A stretch of 14,014 bases of DNA, from the NCBI GenBank assembly GCA_027316975.1, contig DAHVFL010000057.1, forward strand, positions 1 to 14,014, in the 5' to 3' direction. Below the pieces are notes generated by a model. The model was not told the origin of the DNA, ran no database searches, and saw only the letters and a list, made by a program, of their open reading frames with translations. The translations under genes were made by a program, and so were the position numbers. Shown here piece by piece: positions 6,341-12,197 of this stretch (the first letter of the stretch is position 1; the number at the start of each line of letters is the position of its first letter). The DNA is from Chloroflexota bacterium. GTDB lineage: Bacteria > Chloroflexota > Ktedonobacteria > Ktedonobacterales > Ktedonobacteraceae.

Positions 6341-7702
6341 TTATCTGTTTTTGATCTTCTTCTCTTTAATATCTGTCGAAACCGGGATTTGAAAATCCGC
6401 TCCACAGGATGCGCGCACTACAAGGTTGGTCGCAAGCAGAATACGAGTTGGCTGCGTCTCTTCCACGGCTTTGCTGGCGCTTCTTGTGATGCCTGCATTG
6501 CCACGCGATGCGTCGAGTAGAGTGAGCAGAAGTTTCAGGCCCTGTTCGCCCATTTTATAATAAGGTTGGTGGACAGTGGTGAGCGACGGATGCACATGGA
6601 TAGAGGGAGAATCATCGTCAAATCCCACCAGGGCAATATCACGTGGGATTGACAGCCCGCATTCTTCAGCCGCCGCAATCACTCCGTAGGCCATCTGGTC
6701 GGTTGCCGCGAAAATAGCAGTGGGCCGCTTCTCCACTGGCATGGACAGGAGTTTACTGGCGCAGGCGCGGCCGCTTGGAGGCATAAAATCGCCCTCAAGC
6801 GCAAGTTCGGGGTCAGGGGTGATGCCAGCTTCGAGTAAGGCTTTGCGGTAGCCTTCATGACGTTCGTGCGAAGCTCGATACGCCGCAGGTCCCGCGATAT
6901 GCGCAATACGCCGGTGACCAAGCTGAATTAAGTGCCGTACAGCTGTATACGCGCCCGTCAGATTATCAACGCCGACCGACGGAGTCGTCTGCACCCTTTG
7001 ATCATCCACGATAACCACCGGGAATCCCTGCTTATAGAGACGGGTCAACTCCGGTGAGGCCGTGCCGGGAAATACCGCCAGCACACCCGCTGTCAACTGC
7101 GTCGCCAGCACACGGTTGATTACCTCGCTATGATCTTGCTCGCGATCAGTATCTTTAATGCTATACAACACCAGTTCATAACTGGTATCCTCAAGCACAT
7201 CAGCCACGCCACGCATCAATTCTGGAATGAGCGGCCAGCTAAACGATGGTATGAGCATCCCGATTAACTGACGGCGACCACTGGCTAACCCGGCGGCAGC
7301 CATGCTGGGGATAAAGTTCTGGATGATCTGACGAACACGAGCATAACTGGGTGGGTTCCATCCCTGCTCTCGTGCAATCGCCCTCACTTGACGATGAATA
7401 GCGGCGACAGAACGCGGAGGGGCTTGTAAGGCCAGCCCCTCCACCAGCGTGATGGCATCCGGGGGCAAGCGACGCGACGTTCCCTTGTCGGAACGTTCTG
7501 CGTCCGCCAAACCAGCGATGCCCTTTTCACGATAGCGCTTGACCCACCGATGCACAGTGCTGGGAGGAATACTATGAGTACGTGCCACCTGGGCCTGACT
7601 AACGCCATCTTCCAGAGCCGGACGTATGACCATAAAGCGAGCGTGTGCCTGCGCTCTTTGGTCTACTGAAAGGGCTTTAGGTGGGACAGGTGGTTCCGTC
7701 AT
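6341..7702 (-). CDS. Chimeric regulator: transposase-like HTH region fused to LacI-type sugar sensor
   Basis: This 453-residue protein has two unlike halves. Residues about 11-130 look like the N-terminal DNA-binding part of Mu/TnsB/Tn552-type transposases. There is a helix-turn-helix at about 34-56 (ending VHRWVKRYREKGIAGL), an Arg-rich linker with RRLPP at 77-81, and a second winged-helix-like unit, ALQAPPRSVAAIHRQV (91-106), ending at GWNPPSYARVRQII. No DDE catalytic domain follows. Instead residues 134-148 resemble a LacI hinge helix (AAAGLASGRRQLIG), and 147-435 form a full LacI/GalR periplasmic-binding-like sensor: GMLIPSFSWPLIPELMRG, GVLAVFP, TDQMAYGV, ALVGFDDD and TTVHQP. A charged 19-residue tail ends it. 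It is first in the operon behind a strong promoter and likely senses the pathway sugar and controls its own operon. The ATG at 7702 has GGAGAAGG upstream. Confidence 0.87.
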   Translation of the reverse strand: MTEPPVPPKALSVDQRAQAHARFMVIRPALEDGVSQAQVARTHSIPPSTVHRWVKRYREKGIAGLADAERSDKGTSRRLPPDAITLVEGLALQAPPRSVAAIHRQVRAIAREQGWNPPSYARVRQIIQNFIPSMAAAGLASGRRQLIGMLIPSFSWPLIPELMRGVADVLEDTSYELVLYSIKDTDREQDHSEVINRVLATQLTAGVLAVFPGTASPELTRLYKQGFPVVIVDDQRVQTTPSVGVDNLTGAYTAVRHLIQLGHRRIAHIAGPAAYRASHERHEGYRKALLEAGITPDPELALEGDFMPPSGRACASKLLSMPVEKRPTAIFAATDQMAYGVIAAAEECGLSIPRDIALVGFDDDSPSIHVHPSLTTVHQPYYKMGEQGLKLLLTLLDASRGNAGITRSASKAVEETQPTRILLATNLVVRASCGADFQIPVSTDIKEKKIKNR

Positions 7703-7751
7703 GGCAAGCCTTCTCCCCTATGAAAAGGACCAATAATACAATTTCCCTCTC

Positions 7752-7781
7752 AGTATAACCGATCACTCATATAATTGTCAA
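7752..7781 (-). promoter_or_regulatory. Sigma70-like promoter of the sugar operon
   Basis: On the minus strand a perfect TTGACA -35 (7776-7781) and a TATACT -10 (7752-7757) are separated by 18 bases; 17 bases if TTATAC is taken as the -10. Transcription would begin near 7745, giving an untranslated leader of roughly 43 bases before the regulator ATG at 7702. Confidence 0.75.
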
Positions 7782-7782
7782 G

Positions 7783-7806
7783 TTTTCACCCATGAAATTA
7801 TGAAAA
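7783..7806. promoter_or_regulatory. Possible operator dyad upstream of the operon -35
   Basis: TTTTCA at 7783-7788 and TGAAAA at 7801-7806 form a 6-bp dyad with a 12-base, AT-rich centre. It sits directly beside the -35 of the sugar-operon promoter. It could be bound by the chimeric regulator or by another factor. AT-rich dyads of this size arise by chance, so support is modest. Confidence 0.3.
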
Positions 7807-8013
7807 TTGCTACATGCTACTGAAAATATTTTTGGCCGCTATCTGATTTGCCGTTCGGACTTAGATGCCTTCAGAGAGCAACGTCATAGAAGATACAACC
7901 CTGATGCTGAAGACTGAACTTAGTTGACTGAGTTTCTTTTCTAGTTTGCGGCTAAAATCGAAAATTTCTTCCATATGCGTCAGGAAACTATCCTAAAAAT
8001 GCGCTATCGGGAT

Positions 8014-8043
8014 TTGACGAATATCTAGATCAGTCTGTATACT
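8014..8043 (+). promoter_or_regulatory. Promoter of the tetR-like gene
   Basis: A TTGACG -35 (8014-8019) and TATACT -10 (8038-8043) are 18 bases apart. Transcription would start near 8050. The spacer and -10 are covered by the operator-like box at 8026-8041, the usual arrangement for autorepression. The -10 touches an ATG at 8044, which therefore cannot be the start codon. Confidence 0.7.
8026..8041 (+). promoter_or_regulatory. Operator-like box 1 for the TetR repressor
   Basis: TAGATCAGTCTGTATA overlaps the promoter spacer and -10 of the repressor gene. It matches the box at 8684-8699, read on the opposite strand, at 14 of 16 positions. It is the more degenerate of the two as a palindrome. 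It resembles the AGACC/GGTCT-type boxes I recall for LmrA/YxaF repressors, the family to which the encoded protein appears to belong. Confidence 0.6.
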
Positions 8044-8061
8044 ATGAAGAGGAGAAAAAAG

Positions 8062-8634
8062 ATGAATCCTGTACGCGAGCAAATCATTGAAACAACCAGC
8101 GCATTGCTTGAGGCTCAGGGATATCATGCCACCGGCTTGAACCAAATTCTGGCGGAGAGCGGCGCGCCTAAAGGATCGCTGTACTATTACTTTCCAGAAG
8201 GCAAAGAGGAACTGACTGCCGAGGCCATCGATAGAGCTGGGCGCATTGTCTCTGAACGCATCAAGAATGAACTGAGTGGTAACCAAGACGCTAGTGAGCT
8301 TATTCCGGCATTTATCCGCACCGTTGCCTTTCATGTCGAGGACTCAGGCTATCACACTGGAGGGCCATTGATGATTGTGGCGATGGAGACAGCAATTTCA
8401 AGCGAGCGTTTGAACAAGGTTTGCCGTGAAGCCTATGGCTCATTGCAGCAGGCGTTCCAGGAAAAATTGCTGGCAAGCGGCTATGCTGGAACAAAAGCCA
8501 GCCAGTTAGCTACTTTTATCACCGCCTCTATTGAAGGTGGCATCATCTTGAGCCGCACTAACCATAACGCAGATGCGCTTAGACTTGTAGCTGACGTACT
8601 GGCACCATTGCTCAAGAGCGTAAGTAGCGAGTAA
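8062..8634 (+). CDS. TetR/AcrR-family repressor, LmrA/YxaF-like
   Basis: This 190-residue protein has an N-terminal TetR helix-turn-helix (about 26-44: LNQILAESGAPKGSLYYYF). The all-helical ligand domain carries the LmrA/YxaF-type signature SGYHTGGPLMIVAMETA (95-111) and SIEGGIILSR (156-165). I place the start at 8062 rather than the in-frame ATG at 8044, because 8044 directly follows the promoter -10 and 8062 has AGAGGAG (8048-8054) seven bases upstream. Repressors of this group sense small hydrophobic or aromatic compounds and control efflux pumps or oxidoreductases next to them. Here the neighbour 99 bases downstream is an NAD(P)-binding oxidoreductase with a matching operator-like box. 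It very likely represses both genes. There is a single cysteine (C121). Confidence 0.88.
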   Translation: MNPVREQIIETTSALLEAQGYHATGLNQILAESGAPKGSLYYYFPEGKEELTAEAIDRAGRIVSERIKNELSGNQDASELIPAFIRTVAFHVEDSGYHTGGPLMIVAMETAISSERLNKVCREAYGSLQQAFQEKLLASGYAGTKASQLATFITASIEGGIILSRTNHNADALRLVADVLAPLLKSVSSE

Positions 8635-8650
8635 ACCGGAATGATCTTTT

Positions 8651-8676
8651 AAAGAGTGCCACATCTCTTTTTTTTC
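8651..8676 (+). terminator. Weak terminator-like hairpin after tetR
   Basis: AAAGAG (8651-8656) pairs with CTCTTT (8665-8670) across an 8-base loop, followed by a T-run to 8675. The stem has only six mostly A-T pairs, so termination would be partial. Its place between the repressor stop and the second operator suggests the oxidoreductase may also have its own promoter. Confidence 0.35.
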
Positions 8677-8683
8677 TAAGAAC

Positions 8684-8699
8684 TATACCGACTGGTCTA
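8684..8699 (-). promoter_or_regulatory. Operator-like box 2, upstream of the oxidoreductase
   Basis: Read on the minus strand the box is TAGACCAGTCGGTATA, an imperfect palindrome of form TAnACCnnnnGGTnTA. It agrees at 14 of 16 positions with the box in the repressor's own promoter. It lies 35 to 50 bases before the preferred start codon at 8734, where a bound repressor would block transcription. I could not identify a convincing -35/-10 pair around it. Confidence 0.6.
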
Positions 8700-8733
8700 C
8701 ATACTAACACGTATGAACGAAAGAAAGAACACT

Positions 8734-9363
8734 ATGAAAATTGCTCTTTTTGGAGCTACCGGTCGTACCGGTATGCAAGTGCTGCAACAGGCACTCGCGG
8801 CAAATGATGAGGTGGTCGCCCTGGTACGAGCGCCGGCTAAAGTGACCGTGCAAGACCCGAGATTGACGCTCATCCAGGGAGACGCCATGAATGCTGCCGA
8901 CGTTGATAAGACGGTGCAAGGAGTGGATGCAGTTATCTCCACGCTGGGTCAGCGCAAGGATTCTCCAAGAGATATGCAGACAGTCGCTATACGCAACGTC
9001 GTTGCAGCGATGCAGAAATATGGCGTCAAACGACTGGTAAGCTTGACGGGAGCAGGGGTAGATGCACCCCAGGATAAGCCGAAGTTCATGAATCATGTCA
9101 TTAAGCTCGCCTTGAAAACCATATCAGGCCATGTTTTAAGGGATGCCGTACAGCATTTTGAAGTGATTAAGAACAGCCCGCTCGACTGGGTAGTAGTGCG
9201 CGGTCCCATGCTTACCGAAGGACCACATACAGGCAAGTACCGTGTAGGTTGGGTTGGAGTTAACACAGGACCTCGTATCTCGCGAGCTGACGTGGCGGAT
9301 TTTCTGCTGAAACAGGCGACGGATACCACCTATCTTCACCAGACCCCCATGATTAGCGATTAG
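8734..9363 (+). CDS. NAD(P)-binding oxidoreductase, NmrA-like / atypical short-chain dehydrogenase
   Basis: The 209-residue product starts MKIALFGATGRTG, the GxxGxxG dinucleotide-binding loop of atypical SDR proteins (7-13). VVALVRAP (27-34) ends the second strand, DAVISTLGQ (65-73) follows, and KRLVSLTGAGV (99-109) stands where the active-site strand lies. VVVRGPMLTEG (153-163) is the typical late motif. This fits the NAD(P)H-binding NmrA/YwnB/biliverdin-reductase-B-like group. Members reduce quinones or flavins or act as redox sensors, and the actual substrate is unknown. An in-frame ATG at 8713 would add seven non-conserved residues and lacks a ribosome binding site. The 8734 start has only a weak purine-rich tract before it but begins exactly at the fold. 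The gene is probably repressed by the upstream TetR protein. Confidence 0.85.
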   Translation: MKIALFGATGRTGMQVLQQALAANDEVVALVRAPAKVTVQDPRLTLIQGDAMNAADVDKTVQGVDAVISTLGQRKDSPRDMQTVAIRNVVAAMQKYGVKRLVSLTGAGVDAPQDKPKFMNHVIKLALKTISGHVLRDAVQHFEVIKNSPLDWVVVRGPMLTEGPHTGKYRVGWVGVNTGPRISRADVADFLLKQATDTTYLHQTPMISD

Positions 9364-9657
9364 AGCCAGGTAGGAGTTTACGGGTAAAGCCATCAATTTC
9401 CGAACAAAAGAGCCAGTCTGCTCTACATTATCAAGGAAGGGATGGTGTGGCAAATTTCGCCCGCTCCCGATAACTATGTCCCTGCAAGCCAGGACGAAAA
9501 CAACGGTTTAACGCTGATGCGCCCGGCGCACCCGCGAATTACCTCAGAAAACGCTTGTATATGCGTGTATTCGGGTATATAATAATAATGATGCTTTCCC
9601 CACATAGTAGTAGAAGTATGCCTGAAAACGGGGTATTGCGAGCGAGGGGTACATTGT
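9364..9657. other. Intergenic region before the kinase gene
   Basis: No convincing gene is present. A 46-codon plus-strand frame (9442-9582) begins right against an AAGGAAGGG tract, too close for normal spacing, and runs into the kinase promoter. A short dyad, AGAGC/GCTCT, lies at 9409-9424 without a T-run. The right part holds the kinase promoter and its leader of about 68 bases. Confidence 0.5.
9555..9583 (+). promoter_or_regulatory. Candidate promoter of the kinase-WD40 gene
   Basis: A consensus TATAAT -10 (9578-9583) is preceded at 17 bases by TTGTAT (9555-9560), a half-match -35. Transcription would begin near 9590, leaving about 68 bases before the ATG at 9658. Confidence 0.5.
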
Positions 9658-11700
9658 ATGGCAGACCGCGCAGGGCAACAACTCGGACATTATCGCCTCA
9701 TTCGCCAGCTTGGGCGCGGAGGCTTTGCCGATGTGTACCTTGGCGAGCACCTCTATCTCAACACGACCGTCGCCATTAAAGTCTTGCAAACCCACCTGGC
9801 CGAAAATGACCTGCCCGATTTCATTAAGGAAGCCCGCACCATCGCGGGTCTGTCACATCCACACATTATTCGCGTGCTCGATTTTGGCCTGGGAGATGAA
9901 GTCCCCTACCTGGTGATGGAGTATGCTCCCAATGGCACGCTGCGCCAGCGTTTCCCCAAGGGTACGCGCCTTCCGATCGCAACCATTTTGCCGTATGTGC
10001 GGCAAGTCGCTGAAGCGCTGGTATACGCTCATCAAAGGCGTTTAATTCACCGCGATGTCAAGCCGGAAAATATGCTGCTCGGCTCAAATATGGACGTGTT
10101 ATTAAGCGATTTCGGCATTGCCCTGATTACACAGACGACACGCGAACCCTCCCGGCATGACGTAGTTGGCACGGCAGCGTATATGTCCCCGGAACAACTC
10201 CAGGGCAAACCACAGGCGGCCAGTGATCAATACGCGCTGGGCATTGTAGTGTATGAGTGGTTGGCGGGCGACCTCCCTTTTCACGGAACCTTCACCGAAG
10301 TCGCCAGCCAGCACGTGCTTGCGCCACCGCCACCACTGAGTCAGAAGATCCCGGACATCTCCAACGAAGTTGAAGCGATTATTCAGATTGCCCTGGCGAA
10401 AGACCCGCGACAACGATTTGCCTCGGTCACAGCCTTCGCAAACGCGCTTGAACTGGCATCCAGCTTACAATCCGGCATGAAAAGGTTCGATGCAAACCTG
10501 CCAACGTTGATGGCAACTCCTCACTCTCCAATTTCCCAGACAGTTCCATCGCATTTCACCCCCATACCACCGTCTCCTCTACCACATCAGCCAGGGATGT
10601 ATCAACCTGCACAGCAGCGAGACAAGCCGAAGCAGGGCATTTCGCGTCGCGCCCTCTTCACCGGGTTAGCCGGTGTGGCTATAGGAAGCACTATTACCGG
10701 GGTACTGCTCTACGAACATTTCCAGTCTTCCGCCACCCAGGCAGTCTCAACGCCAACTCCTGGCGCATCTTCGACCGCGCACCCGGTGACGACTACTCCG
10801 CCTTCTACTGCACAGGGCAATACGCTTGCAGTTTACATGGGTCACAGTGACCAGGTAACGACGGTGGAATGGTCGCCCAATAACGCGCTACTACTCGCGT
10901 CGGGCAGCGAAGACAAAACAGCGCGTCTCTGGAGCTACACGAATCTCAATAGCGCTGTAAGGCACCAGCAAGCCAATATGGTATATTCGCTCAACTGGTC
11001 TCCTTCAGGCCAGTTCATTGTCTCTGGCGGTGAAAACCCCACCATCGATGTATGGGATACCGCAGGTGGAAACACAATCTTTTCCTATGGCGGACACAAT
11101 CAACCCGTCTACAGCGTAAAATGGTCGCCTGATGGATCGCGCATCGTCTCTGGCAGCGCAGATACGAGCGCCCAGGTCTGGAACGCGAGCAATGCGACTC
11201 CCATTGCATCCTATACGCAGCATGTCAAGACCGTTTGGGCGGTAGCATGGTCGCCCGATGGTTCGCGTATTGCTTCCGCGAGTCTGGACGGCACCGTACA
11301 GATTTGGAATAGTAACACCGCCACCAATCTTTCCACATTTCGCGACATCCAAAGCTTGAATGTACGGGCGGTTGCGTGGTCACCCAATGGACAATACATC
11401 GCCTTCGGTGGAGACAGCAAGGTTGTTCAGGTGTGGAATGTAAATACGAATACGATAGTTGTTTCCTACACAGGTCATAGTGGGCATGTCGAAGACGTAA
11501 AATGGTCGCCCGATGGTACCCTCGTCGCTTCAGCGGGACAGGATCAAACAATACAGATATGGAATGCAAGCACTGGCTCGCATCTTTTCACCTACAATAG
11601 ACATACGAGCCTGGTCTGGGCTATCGACTGGTCACGCTCAGGTCAACAAATCGCTTCAGCCAGCCAGGATGGCACAGTGCGCGTCTGGCAGGCAGTGTAG
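9658..11700 (+). CDS. PknB-like Ser/Thr protein kinase with internal membrane anchor and seven WD40 repeats
   Basis: This 680-residue protein has three parts. Residues 12-266 are a complete Hanks-type kinase: Gly-loop LGRGGFADV (18-26), VAIK lysine K41, alpha-C E58, catalytic HRDVKPEN (131-138), DFG (151-153), activation-segment GTAAYMSPEQ (171-180) and D190. It is therefore likely active and autophosphorylating. A Pro/Ser/Thr-rich linker leads to SRRALFTGLAGVAIGSTITGVLL (about 329-351), one hydrophobic span headed by a twin-arginine, then a second Thr/Ser/Pro linker to about 388. Residues 395-680 contain seven WD40 repeats of about 42 residues, with WSPDG and xxxW ends, enough for a closed propeller. 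A cytoplasmic kinase and an outer-face propeller that senses a ligand or partner is the natural reading. The start fits family N-termini and has GAGGGG upstream. It is a single gene facing a small membrane protein. Confidence 0.93.
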   Translation: MADRAGQQLGHYRLIRQLGRGGFADVYLGEHLYLNTTVAIKVLQTHLAENDLPDFIKEARTIAGLSHPHIIRVLDFGLGDEVPYLVMEYAPNGTLRQRFPKGTRLPIATILPYVRQVAEALVYAHQRRLIHRDVKPENMLLGSNMDVLLSDFGIALITQTTREPSRHDVVGTAAYMSPEQLQGKPQAASDQYALGIVVYEWLAGDLPFHGTFTEVASQHVLAPPPPLSQKIPDISNEVEAIIQIALAKDPRQRFASVTAFANALELASSLQSGMKRFDANLPTLMATPHSPISQTVPSHFTPIPPSPLPHQPGMYQPAQQRDKPKQGISRRALFTGLAGVAIGSTITGVLLYEHFQSSATQAVSTPTPGASSTAHPVTTTPPSTAQGNTLAVYMGHSDQVTTVEWSPNNALLLASGSEDKTARLWSYTNLNSAVRHQQANMVYSLNWSPSGQFIVSGGENPTIDVWDTAGGNTIFSYGGHNQPVYSVKWSPDGSRIVSGSADTSAQVWNASNATPIASYTQHVKTVWAVAWSPDGSRIASASLDGTVQIWNSNTATNLSTFRDIQSLNVRAVAWSPNGQYIAFGGDSKVVQVWNVNTNTIVVSYTGHSGHVEDVKWSPDGTLVASAGQDQTIQIWNASTGSHLFTYNRHTSLVWAIDWSRSGQQIASASQDGTVRVWQAV

Positions 11701-11722
11701 TATAAGCAGTGCCTGAAGAACT

Positions 11723-11745
11723 AGCAAGGCGCTACACTTCTTGCT
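11723..11745. terminator. Possible bidirectional hairpin between convergent genes
   Basis: AGCAAG (11723-11728) and CTTGCT (11740-11745) form a 6-bp dyad across an 11-base loop, between the kinase stop and the end of the small membrane gene. No T-run follows on either strand, so this is only suggestive. Confidence 0.2.
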
Positions 11746-11956
11746 CTACAGGCTCTTCCTCGTCAATGATCTCTTCAATCACCGTCTCGGCAGGCAAGGA
11801 ACCGTCCGACCCGGATACCGCGCGCACGGTGCGCAACCGTCGAATACGTCTGAAACGGCCTGTTCCCAGAGTACCGGGAACATAGAGACGCACACTGGCG
11901 AGAACACCTATCATTAGAATCAGGCCAACGACTAGAAAGAAGACAAACGCATCCAT
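11732..11956 (-). CDS. Small single-pass membrane protein with acidic tail, unknown function
   Basis: This 74-residue protein is not recognised. Residues about 4-26 form one hydrophobic span (FVFFLVVGLILMIGVLASV). A basic stretch with several Arg follows (about 34-45), then a strongly acidic C-terminus (EEIIDEEEPVEQE). The positive charges after the span predict a cytoplasmic tail. A GAGGAG sequence lies nine bases before the ATG, which supports a real gene despite its size. It is convergent with the kinase gene, their ends 31 bases apart, and divergent from the flavoprotein gene. The nearby membrane-anchored kinase makes a regulatory link thinkable, but nothing in the sequence shows it. Confidence 0.6.
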   Translation of the reverse strand: MDAFVFFLVVGLILMIGVLASVRLYVPGTLGTGRFRRIRRLRTVRAVSGSDGSLPAETVIEEIIDEEEPVEQEV

Positions 11957-12131
11957 AATCTTTGCTCCTCAGAGAAGAAACTCTTTGTATACACTTTTGC
12001 TACACCGATATCTTCTCTCCTGTTGTATGCTGTACGTACTTTGTTATTTGCCGCGCGATGGATACCTGTTTAGAATTATGCGTCTAACACGTCTGACAAC
12101 CGAAGTTGGCTTCAATGGGTAGGGCGCGTGG

Positions 12132-12161
12132 TGGACACGGCTAAACCATGTGGGCTATACT
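12132..12161 (+). promoter_or_regulatory. Promoter of the GGR-family flavoprotein gene
   Basis: A TGGACA -35 (12132-12137) and TATACT -10 (12156-12161) are 18 bases apart, each one base from consensus. Transcription would begin near 12168. This excludes the longer reading from ATG 12150 and supports the ATG at 12198, which has AAGGA (12188-12192) five bases before it. Confidence 0.7.
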
Positions 12162-12197
12162 ATGCAAAAGAGAAAATCAGATCAAAGAAGGATTTCC

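Noticed and set aside
6341..7702. Reading the regulator gene as a degraded transposase pseudogene
   Set aside because: The frame is intact over 453 codons, and the C-terminal two thirds is a full LacI-type sensor with all expected strands, so it is a functional-looking fusion rather than a broken transposase.
9409..9424. Third copy of the TetR operator after the oxidoreductase
   Set aside because: Only a loose resemblance to the other two boxes remains once aligned, and it is not placed at a promoter.
9442..9582. 46-codon plus-strand frame before the kinase gene
   Set aside because: The purine-rich tract abuts the ATG with almost no spacing, the frame runs into the kinase -10, and the product resembles nothing I know.
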